Shown here: piece after piece, positions 1-5,453 of the stretch | Layout of the letters: every line of letters starts with the position of its first letter | Position numbering within the stretch: position 1 is the first letter of the stretch | Assembly (NCBI GenBank): GCA_947455585.1 | Contig: CANGOY010000047.1 | Coordinates: 1 to 10,431, forward strand | DNA length: 10,431 nt | Direction of reading: 5' to 3' | Origin: Comamonadaceae bacterium | GTDB lineage: Bacteria > Pseudomonadota > Gammaproteobacteria > Burkholderiales > Burkholderiaceae_C | Program-made: the position numbers and the translations under genes | The notes under the pieces: generated by a model | The model's input: the letters and a program-made list of their open reading frames with translations, nothing else | What the model was told of the DNA's origin: nothing | The model's database searches: none

Positions 1-2
1 CC

Positions 3-212
3 GAGTTGGTGGTGGATGAGCCCCTGGTCGAAGCAGTTGAGCCCACCCCTGAGGCAGAACCCGCGGTTGGCCCCCCCATTCAAGACGCGCCGGTTGAAGC
101 CGATACATGGACTGAAGCACTGCATGCCCGTATGGGCAAACTGACAGGCGATATACAAACACTCAATACCCGATTGGATCGGCTTGAGGAACGAAACAAG
201 ACAAAGGTTTGA
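3..212 (+). CDS. C-terminal fragment of a Pro/Glu-rich coiled-coil protein (start outside window)
   Basis: The frame is open from the window edge to a TGA at 210-212, so this is the last ~69 codons of a gene beginning upstream. The only possible start codon near the edge is a TTG at position 6 with nothing resembling a ribosome binding site, so I treat it as partial. The visible part has two segments: a Pro/Glu/Val-rich, probably disordered stretch (VEPTPEAEPAVGPP), then a charged heptad-like helix (MGKLTGDIQTLNTRLDRLEE) typical of a short coiled coil. The next gene starts one base after its stop, so the two are very probably co-transcribed and may act together. I do not recognise the family. 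The reading is supported by continuity and coupling rather than homology. Confidence 0.6.
   Translation, partial: ELVVDEPLVEAVEPTPEAEPAVGPPIQDAPVEADTWTEALHARMGKLTGDIQTLNTRLDRLEERNKTKV
203..207 (+). promoter_or_regulatory. Ribosome binding site fixing the start at ATG 214
   Basis: AAAGG lies 6 bases before ATG 214. The frame is also open upstream to a TTG at 184, but that codon lies inside the preceding gene and has no such site. The true start is therefore taken as ATG 214 (protein begins MADEQKPTEE). Confidence 0.6.
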
Positions 213-213
213 C

Positions 214-1461
214 ATGGCTGACGAACAAAAACCAACAGAAGAGGCGCCAACGCCTGAGGAAGCCATCGTAGATGTCGAGGCGACTGCAGACCGTTTGACC
301 GAAATTGCATCTCAATCGCTAGACACCAATGAGGTGGCCCGTCAGATTGAAGAGCTGACTTCGGTGGTGCTCGACTCAGCGGAGGTGTCGACGCGCTCCG
401 CCTCGATTGCGGCCGACGTGAGCGCCACCATGCGTGCTGTGGTGTCCAAAATTCAAGAAAACAACCGCCGTAACGTGATGCACTCGCGCATAATGTTGGG
501 TTCGTTTTGTGCCTGTTTGTTGATTGCGATGGGCATCTTCTTTGCCATCACCATGAAGATGACCAAGTCCATCAAAGAGCTCGACACCATGGTGTATGCC
601 ATGGCCAAGCGCGTGATTGAAGTGGATGCCAGCCTGACGGCGATTGGCAAAACCAATTCTGACTTCTCTGAAATCAACGAGAAGCAAGAAGAAGTCATCA
701 CCACCCAAACCCAAGTGGCCAAACGCTTAGAAGAAATTGGCAAGAGCATGGCTTCTATGCCTGCTGTGGTGGCTGTGGAGGCCAATAAGTCGAGCGACCT
801 CAAGTTCAAAGACATGCAAAAGCAGCTGTCAGGTCTAGAGACCAAGTTGCAATCGTTCGACACCAAGTTGCAAACCGTGGCCGAAAAAGCTTCGTCACGC
901 ATGCCGCCTGCTTTGCCTGCCGCTGCTCAAGGCCCCAGCACGCAAGTGTTGTTGACTGAAATTCAAAAAATCAAGTCTGACCTGAATGCGGCAGTGCAAG
1001 TGCGCGAGCGTAGCCAAACTGCCGCTGAAGCTGCAGCACTGAAGACGATTGAGAAAACCGTGGACAAAGCAGCCGTGGCTGCAGGTGACGCGCAAAAGGC
1101 AGCAGACAAAGCTGCACTGTCAGCCAAGGCTGCAACTGAGGCTCAAAAAGCTGCTGCCGTGTCTGAAAAGGCGTCAGCTGCTGAGCGTTTGGCGCAGCAA
1201 AAAGCGGCTGCTGAACGTGCTGTGATGATGCGTATGCAGCCAGAGAAAGCAGAAAAATCAGCGGAGCAAATCGCCGCTGAACGCGCCGCCGCCGAGAAAG
1301 CGGCAGCGGCTCGCGCTGCAAAGGCTGCCGCCGAAAAAGCGGCTGCTGAGAAGGCTGCTGCTGCAGAGCGTGCGGCTGAGAAAGCCCGCGCTGCTGCAGC
1401 CGCTACGCCACCGCCAGTGGTTCGCGAGAAGCCAATTCAGTACCCTCGCGTGCCTGATTAA
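214..1461 (+). CDS. Single-pass membrane protein with coiled coils and Ala/Lys/Glu-rich tail, unknown function
   Basis: This is a 415-aa protein of no family I recognise. Residues 1-20 are acidic and Pro/Glu-rich, and residues ~25-85 look helical. One clear transmembrane segment lies at about residues 93-114 (IMLGSFCACLLIAMGIFFA). It is preceded by RR and HSR, so by the positive-inside rule the N-terminus is probably cytoplasmic and the C-terminus periplasmic. Residues ~115-225 carry heptad-like helices (KQLSGLETKLQSFDTKLQ). Residues ~259-397 are extremely Ala-rich with Lys, Glu and Arg, and the protein ends in a short Pro-containing tail (VVREKPIQYPRVPD). The layout recalls domains I-II of TolA, but the membrane segment is not N-terminal and no TolA domain III is visible. 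It sits one base after the preceding coiled-coil gene. Existence as a gene is secure; function is unknown. Confidence 0.85.
   Translation: MADEQKPTEEAPTPEEAIVDVEATADRLTEIASQSLDTNEVARQIEELTSVVLDSAEVSTRSASIAADVSATMRAVVSKIQENNRRNVMHSRIMLGSFCACLLIAMGIFFAITMKMTKSIKELDTMVYAMAKRVIEVDASLTAIGKTNSDFSEINEKQEEVITTQTQVAKRLEEIGKSMASMPAVVAVEANKSSDLKFKDMQKQLSGLETKLQSFDTKLQTVAEKASSRMPPALPAAAQGPSTQVLLTEIQKIKSDLNAAVQVRERSQTAAEAAALKTIEKTVDKAAVAAGDAQKAADKAALSAKAATEAQKAAAVSEKASAAERLAQQKAAAERAVMMRMQPEKAEKSAEQIAAERAAAEKAAAARAAKAAAEKAAAEKAAAAERAAEKARAAAAATPPPVVREKPIQYPRVPD
1273..1398 (+). repeat. In-gene Ala-Glu-Lys repeat tract
   Basis: Imperfect coding repeats of the type AAAEKAAA or AAERAA, about 14 codons of which recur with GCN-GAG-AAR-GCN patterns. 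They form the core of the Ala-rich tail of the 415-aa membrane protein. Codons are varied (GCC, GCT, GCA, GCG), so the peptide pattern is conserved more than the DNA. This argues for selection on a long charged alpha-helix rather than recent slippage. Confidence 0.6.
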
Positions 1462-1466
1462 TAGGG

Positions 1467-3083
1467 TTAAATCGCAAAGCTCTTGGCGCTGGTCAGGGGC
1501 CAGTCGCTGAACACCGAAGGTAAGGCGCTCACATCGTCTTTTAGCAAAGCACCGGCTTGTACGGTGTCTACCAAGTCCGACAAGTGCAACGTCTGTGTTT
1601 CGTTCACGCGGCGCATGATGTGACGCGGTGTGAAGTCGTGTGGCGTTTTCAGGCCCGAGGCTTCCATCAGTTCTTGCAAGGCTTCCAGTGTGTGCTCGTG
1701 GAAATTTTGCACGCGCTCAGCTTTGCTAGGCACCACAAGCGCCATTTGACGCGTTGGGTCTTGGGTGGTCACGCCCGTAGGGCAGTTACCGCTGTGGCAG
1801 GTTTGGGCTTGAATGCAACCCAGCGCAAACATAAAGCCGCGTGCGCTGTTGCACCAGTCCGCGCCCAGGGCCAAGGCGCGAGCCATGTCAAAGGCACTCA
1901 CAATTTTGCCGCTGGCGCCCACGCGAATGCTGTCGCGCAAACCTGCGCCCACCAGCGTGTTGTGCACCAGGCGCAGGGCTTCTTGCAAAGGCATGCCCAT
2001 GTGGTCAGAGAACTCCAAAGGTGCTGCACCCGTACCGCCTTCGGCACCATCGACCACGATGAAGTCGGGCTGTATGCCGGTCTCGAGCATGGCTTTGACA
2101 ATCGCAAACCATTCCCAAGGGTGGCCAATGCACAGCTTGAAGCCCACGGGCTTGCCTTCGCTCAGGGTGCGCAGTTGCTGGATGAACGCCATCATTTCTA
2201 GGGGCGTTGAAAAGCTGCTGTGGGTGGCGGGTGACACGCAGTCTTGACCCACCATCACACCGCGTGCTTCTGCAATTTCTTCGGTCACCTTGGGGCCCGG
2301 CAACACACCACCATGGCCAGGTTTTGCGCCTTGGCTGAGCTTGATTTCAACCATCTTCACTTGGGGTGAGCGTACGTTCTCCATAAAGTGCTCGGGGCTG
2401 AAGTGGCCTTGTTCGTCGCGGCAGCCAAAGTAGCCTGAGCCAATTTCCCAAATCAAATCACCGCCGTGTTCACGGTGGTGGCGCGAAATCGAACCTTCGC
2501 CCGTGTCGTGCGCAAAACCACCCATCTTGGCGCCAAGGTTCAAGGCTTGGATGGCATTGGCGCTGAGTGCGCCAAAGCTCATGGCCGACACGTTGAACAG
2601 GCTGATGTCATAGGGCTGTGTGCAGTCCTTGCCGCCCACCTTCACGCGAAAGTCGTGACCAGCTAAGTGAGACGGTGCGATGGAGTGGTTGATCCACTCG
2701 TAACCAATGGCGCGTACATCCAGCTGTGTACCAAAAGGACGTTTGTCTGACTGGCCCTTGGCGCGTGTGTAGACCAAGGTGCGTTGCGCGCGTGAGAAAG
2801 GTGAGGCCTCAGTTTCGGACTCTAAAAAGTATTGGCGAATTTCAGGGCGAATGGTTTCCAGCATGAAGCGCAAGTGCCCAATGATGGGGTAGTTGCGCAA
2901 AATCGCATGGTCTGATTGCTGCAAGTCGTGCAGGCCGACCAGGCTTAACAACAAAAATACCGTGGGCCACCAGCCGCTCACGCCCATCACCCCTGCGCCT
3001 AAAAGCGAAAAGATGAGTAAAACAACCGATGCAATGAACGCTGTGTAGCGCACCGGATAAATCTGATTGAGTTTGTCCAGCAT
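1467..3083 (-). CDS. FMN-binding glutamate synthase family protein, membrane-anchored, stand-alone
   Basis: This 538-aa protein matches the FMN-binding synthase domain of glutamate synthase (GltB central region), without the glutaminase domain or the GXGXG beta-helix domain of full GltB. Two hydrophobic segments at about residues 13-34 and 37-52 predict an N-terminal membrane anchor. Family motifs are QGAKPGHGGVLPG (251-263), GAEGGTGAAP (346-355) and the FMN phosphate-loop region RVGASGKI (387-394). Three cysteines spaced C-x5-C-x4-C (C423, C429, C434) match the [3Fe-4S] ligand pattern of glutamate synthases. An AGGAG lies 8 bases before ATG 3083. It follows the coiled-coil gene by 27 bases on the same strand, so it may be the last gene of a parA-led unit. 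Without a glutaminase domain, ammonia-channelling glutamate synthesis is unlikely unless a partner supplies it. The family assignment is firm; the substrate is unknown. Confidence 0.93.
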   Translation of the reverse strand: MLDKLNQIYPVRYTAFIASVVLLIFSLLGAGVMGVSGWWPTVFLLLSLVGLHDLQQSDHAILRNYPIIGHLRFMLETIRPEIRQYFLESETEASPFSRAQRTLVYTRAKGQSDKRPFGTQLDVRAIGYEWINHSIAPSHLAGHDFRVKVGGKDCTQPYDISLFNVSAMSFGALSANAIQALNLGAKMGGFAHDTGEGSISRHHREHGGDLIWEIGSGYFGCRDEQGHFSPEHFMENVRSPQVKMVEIKLSQGAKPGHGGVLPGPKVTEEIAEARGVMVGQDCVSPATHSSFSTPLEMMAFIQQLRTLSEGKPVGFKLCIGHPWEWFAIVKAMLETGIQPDFIVVDGAEGGTGAAPLEFSDHMGMPLQEALRLVHNTLVGAGLRDSIRVGASGKIVSAFDMARALALGADWCNSARGFMFALGCIQAQTCHSGNCPTGVTTQDPTRQMALVVPSKAERVQNFHEHTLEALQELMEASGLKTPHDFTPRHIMRRVNETQTLHLSDLVDTVQAGALLKDDVSALPSVFSDWPLTSAKSFAI

Positions 3084-3091
3084 GCGCGGCG

Positions 3092-3096
3092 CTCCT
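3092..3096 (-). promoter_or_regulatory. Ribosome binding site of the glutamate synthase-like gene
   Basis: On the minus strand AGGAG ends 8 bases before ATG 3083, in the 27-base gap after the preceding gene. It supports this start and the loss of a separate promoter between the two genes. Confidence 0.65.
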
Positions 3097-3110
3097 AAGC
3101 GAAAGGGAAT

Positions 3111-3665
3111 TTATCGGTTGTTCGTCAGTTTGGCCGACAGTTTGGTTTGTGCAAGGGCTGACACCTCGGCACGCAAGCGTGCTGAGGACAGTTGCTGGTC
3201 TGCGGCGTGTTGCACTTCTGTCAGGTGCGACAAAATCGTGCCGCGCAAGTTGACCAATTCATGGTCTAACTTTTGCAAACGCTCTTGCAACTCGCGTTGC
3301 AAGGCCATGCGTTCGGTCAGCAGGTTCACCTCGGCGGCAATGGTGCGCCAAGTTTGCGTCAGGTCATCGCTGGGCGGCACGCGCAACTGTTCAAACAACT
3401 CATGGATGAGTGGGTCAAACATGGGGGACGCTTGGCCTGATGTGTCATCTGGCGTTTCGGTCAACGTGGGCACATTCTCAGGCACCGCATTGAAGTGCTG
3501 TGGCTGTTGATGTTGCGGCTGAGCATACTGAGGTGCTGACGGCTGCACGGGTGCAGCGGCCTGTTGCGCGTGGGATTGCAAAATCGCATTGACTTGCCCC
3601 CACCCGTCTTCAGGCGTGTACTGCTTGAGTCCTTTGAAGGACAAAAATTGTGGTTCGGAACTCAT
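3111..3665 (-). CDS. Gln/Pro-rich coiled-coil protein coupled to the ParA-like ATPase
   Basis: This 184-aa protein is of no family I recognise. Residues 1-30 (SEPQFLSFKGLKQYTPEDGW) look like a short conserved-type segment. Residues ~34-60 are dominated by Gln, Pro, Ala and His and are probably disordered. Residues ~82-96 form an amphipathic patch (FDPLIHELFEQLRVP), and ~105-175 are a long charged helix likely to form a coiled coil (TERMALQRELQERLQKLDHE). There is no signal peptide or membrane segment, so it is probably cytoplasmic. Its ATG overlaps the TGA of the ParA-like gene (ATGA, 3662-3665), and it has only a weak ribosome binding site of its own. That implies translational coupling and matched amounts. 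By analogy with partner proteins of ParA-type positioning ATPases it could be the adaptor or cargo link; this is inference from context and architecture only. Confidence 0.85.
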   Translation of the reverse strand: MSSEPQFLSFKGLKQYTPEDGWGQVNAILQSHAQQAAAPVQPSAPQYAQPQHQQPQHFNAVPENVPTLTETPDDTSGQASPMFDPLIHELFEQLRVPPSDDLTQTWRTIAAEVNLLTERMALQRELQERLQKLDHELVNLRGTILSHLTEVQHAADQQLSSARLRAEVSALAQTKLSAKLTNNR

Positions 3666-4621
3666 TTGCTCATGACACCCATGGACATGCGTTTGAGGAA
3701 CTGGGGAATGCCCATGGATGCAATGTGTGTGTTCTGTGGCGCAACGGCATGAGGTGCCGATTTGTTGGCCATCTCTTCAGGACGAACTTTTTGCATGCGG
3801 TGGCGACCCAAGATGGAATATTGGCTTGAGAGCGTAGCCGAATTGCCCAGCAAATTGTTGCGTTTAACTCCCGCCGTGGCCACGTTAGACGTACCAGCTG
3901 TGCGCATGGTTGGCGCTGTGATGCGTGAATTCGTGGTTTGGCGCATGCCTTGGGCTGATTCGCGCATTTCGCGTGCGGCGCACACAGATTTACCAAATTC
4001 GTTGAACGAGGTGCCGCAGGCGTCTTGCAAGTCCATCAAATAGCCACGCTCAAACATTTCACGGGCCGATTGCGCTTCGAGCACAGGTGGTGCGAGCATG
4101 AAGCTGACAGGAAAGCGCTGTTTCGAGAACACATCGCTGTGCAGCTGTTCGGGCTGGACGCGTGTTGGGCACACCAGCAGCGTGGGTGGTGTGTGGATGG
4201 CCGAGTCAAACACCCAGCGGTGGCGGCTCAAGAAGCCAGCTGTGGCGGCCAATTCAATTTCCGACACCGAGGTGGGAACGATGACCAAGTCGTATTCAAA
4301 CATCAGCTCGCCTGCGATGGAGTCGGTCCATGTCAAGTCGCAAATGACCACTTCAGAGCTACTGGCTGCGCGACGCAAGTGCAAGCGGGCATCCAAGATA
4401 GGGCGGTTGCCACCTTGGTCGAGCGGCAGGATGTGGTGTTGCACCACCACGCCAATGTTGGGGGCGCGTGTCAACCAAGTGCTAGAGGAACCGTGAGTGT
4501 CAAAGTCAATCAGGGTGACGGTTTGGCCTTGGCGGCGCAAATAAGCGGCCAAATTGGCTGAAACAGTGCTTTTACCCACGCCACCTTTTTGACTGGTGAC
4601 CAAAATTTTGAATGTTGACAT
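3662..4621 (-). CDS. ParA/MinD-family ATPase with C-terminal extension
   Basis: This 319-aa P-loop ATPase belongs to the ParA/MinD class, which uses ATP-driven dimerisation on DNA or membrane to segregate or position cargo. A deviant Walker A, KGGVGKST (residues 12-19), includes the signature lysine K12. The A' region DFDTHGSSSTWL (39-50) has His where many ParAs have Gln. A Walker B-like strand VVICDLTW (91-98, D95) lacks the usual D-x-P. The ATPase core ends near residue 212. Residues ~213-300 are a Ser/Thr/Asn/Ala-rich linker, and the end (IPQFLKRMSMGV, 305-316) resembles the membrane-targeting helix of MinD. GGAG lies 9 bases before the ATG. The gene is divergent from pal and overlaps its downstream neighbour by 4 bases. 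No ParB gene or canonical parS is visible, so a plasmid or chromosome partition role is not supported. The family call is very likely; the cargo is unknown. Confidence 0.92.
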   Translation of the reverse strand: MSTFKILVTSQKGGVGKSTVSANLAAYLRRQGQTVTLIDFDTHGSSSTWLTRAPNIGVVVQHHILPLDQGGNRPILDARLHLRRAASSSEVVICDLTWTDSIAGELMFEYDLVIVPTSVSEIELAATAGFLSRHRWVFDSAIHTPPTLLVCPTRVQPEQLHSDVFSKQRFPVSFMLAPPVLEAQSAREMFERGYLMDLQDACGTSFNEFGKSVCAAREMRESAQGMRQTTNSRITAPTMRTAGTSNVATAGVKRNNLLGNSATLSSQYSILGRHRMQKVRPEEMANKSAPHAVAPQNTHIASMGIPQFLKRMSMGVMSK

Positions 4622-4636
4622 CTTTTAATTCTCCAA

Positions 4637-4650
4637 GCTGCGTATGCAGC
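4637..4650 (-). promoter_or_regulatory. Leader hairpin just upstream of the parA-like ribosome binding site
   Basis: GCTGC and GCAGC pair around a 4-base loop. On the minus-strand mRNA the hairpin ends two bases before GGAG (4631-4634). It could influence ribosome loading or be a protein-binding dyad. With only 5 bp it may also be chance. Confidence 0.35.
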
Positions 4651-4699
4651 ACTTCACTTTTTGTTTTGCAAATCGCCGAAATTTCTTGCGGGGGAATGG

Positions 4700-4729
4700 A
4701 ATTTACATGGGTGTCGGACCTTCGGTCAA
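4700..4729 (-). promoter_or_regulatory. Candidate sigma70 promoter of the parA-like unit
   Basis: On the minus strand TTGACC (4724-4729, 5 of 6 to TTGACA) is followed after 18 bases by TAAATT (4700-4705, 4 of 6 to TATAAT). A dyad GACC-TTC-GGTC (4717-4727) overlaps the -35 box and could be an operator. Eye-matched only; a 16-base spacing with TGTAAA fits about as well. Confidence 0.35.
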
Positions 4730-4756
4730 TGCATGCTTTAGAGGCAAGATAGGCGC

Positions 4757-4804
4757 AAAAAGCATTTCTTGAAGCGTTTTTGAATGCTTTTTAATGCAAC
4801 GCTT
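4757..4804. repeat. Cluster of four AAGC(A/G)TT heptamers in mirrored order
   Basis: AAGCATT (4760-4766) and AAGCGTT (4772-4778) occur in plus orientation, then AATGCTT (4783-4789) and AACGCTT (4798-4804) as their reverse complements. Steps between starts are 12, 11 and 15 bases, near one helical turn. The first and third sit in a longer perfect 10-bp inverted repeat (AAAAAGCATT, 4757-4766, with AATGCTTTTT, 4783-4792). The second and fourth form a 7-bp inverted repeat interleaved with it. A fifth near-copy, CATGCTT, is at 4732-4738. The arrangement suits a binding site for a dimeric regulator or a centromere-like site next to the parA-like gene. The sequence pattern is certain; the role is inferred. 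Confidence 0.7.
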
Positions 4805-4885
4805 TCTATAAAAGAATTAAAATTAAGAAAATTACCTATGTTGTTGATTTGTAAAAGATTTTTAGATGTGTCAAAAAAAACAACA

Positions 4886-4915
4886 CTTTCAGATGGAAAT
4901 GCCATCCGCTAAAAT
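4886..4915 (+). promoter_or_regulatory. Candidate pal promoter
   Basis: TAAAAT (4910-4915) is a good -10 box; the best upstream match at 18 bases is a weak CTTTCA (4886-4891). The spacer contains a dyad, GATGG (4892-4896) and CCATC (4902-4906), that could bind a regulator. Transcription would start near 4922, giving a leader of about 25 bases before ATG 4948. Confidence 0.4.
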
Positions 4916-4947
4916 ATTAAGGTTAACTTTTTTAAAAATTGAATCAC

Positions 4948-5430
4948 ATGTCCAAACGCCTCTTTGCACTCCTTTCCGTCGTGTCCGTTGTGTTGTTGTC
5001 TGCTTGCAGCTCAACCAAACTCGACAACGTGTCCGATGCCAAATCTTCAGTCGCTTCTGTCGTGGCTGACCACTTGAACCCCAACAGCGCCATCTCTAAA
5101 GAGCGCAGCGTTTACTTTGGCTTCGACCAGTTCGATATCAAAGCTGACCAAGCTGCAGTGGTTGAGCGTCAGGGTAAATACCTGGCTGCCAACGGCGCTT
5201 TGAAAGTGCGCGTTGAAGGCAATGCCGACGAACGCGGTGGCCGCGAATACAACTTGGCTTTGGGCCAAAAGCGTGCTGAAGCTGTCGTGCGTGGCTTGAA
5301 AGCCTACGGCGTGAAAGACGGCCAAGCTGAGCCAGTGAGCTTTGGTAGCGAAAAGCCAAAGGCTGAAGGCCACGACGAAGCTGCTTGGGCACAAAACCGC
5401 CGCGCTGATGTGGCTTACACCGCCAAGTAA
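4948..5430 (+). CDS. pal: Peptidoglycan-associated lipoprotein Pal
   Basis: This 160-aa outer membrane lipoprotein tethers the outer membrane to peptidoglycan and works with the Tol complex in envelope constriction. The signal peptide MSKRLFALLSVVSVVLLSAC ends in lipobox LSAC with the lipidated C20; Ser follows, so no inner-membrane retention Asp. Residues ~53-158 are an OmpA-like domain: VYFGFDQFDIK, then EGNADERGGREYNLALGQKRA with D94 and R109, the pair that binds diaminopimelate in this fold, and the closing NRRADVAY. Length is normal for Pal. The frame extends to a TTG at 4939, but ATG 4948 gives a proper signal peptide. No good ribosome binding site precedes it; the leader is A/T-rich. 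The tol genes usually beside pal are absent: upstream is a divergent parA-like gene, downstream a NUDIX gene. It may therefore be a detached pal or a second copy. Confidence 0.93.
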   Translation: MSKRLFALLSVVSVVLLSACSSTKLDNVSDAKSSVASVVADHLNPNSAISKERSVYFGFDQFDIKADQAAVVERQGKYLAANGALKVRVEGNADERGGREYNLALGQKRAEAVVRGLKAYGVKDGQAEPVSFGSEKPKAEGHDEAAWAQNRRADVAYTAK

Positions 5431-5453
5431 TCTTTAGATTCATCGCTGAGTTC

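Larger units (their letters stand above)
4622..4947. other. Divergent control region between the parA-like gene and pal
   Basis: These 326 bases hold no credible gene; a short frame at 4866 is a shadow of pal. The right half (about 4800-4947) is markedly AT-rich. From left to right it contains a hairpin next to the parA ribosome binding site, a candidate parA promoter with a dyad over its -35 box, a mirrored heptamer cluster, and a candidate pal promoter. These are listed separately. Confidence 0.8.

Noticed and set aside
3762..4561. Long plus-strand open frames opposite the parA-like gene.
   Set aside because: They lack recognisable motifs and ribosome binding sites, whereas the minus-strand frame has a full P-loop ATPase signature.
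4717..4727. GACC-TTC-GGTC as an RNA hairpin or terminator.
   Set aside because: Only 4 bp with a 3-base loop and no T-run; it makes more sense as a DNA dyad over the -35 box.
4866..4884. Possible Pho box half (TGTCAAAAA) near pal; in Sinorhizobium meliloti a pta-ackA operon is reported to be PhoB controlled.
   Set aside because: Only one half-site is recognisable, no second repeat at 11-base spacing, and it is far from pta-ackA.
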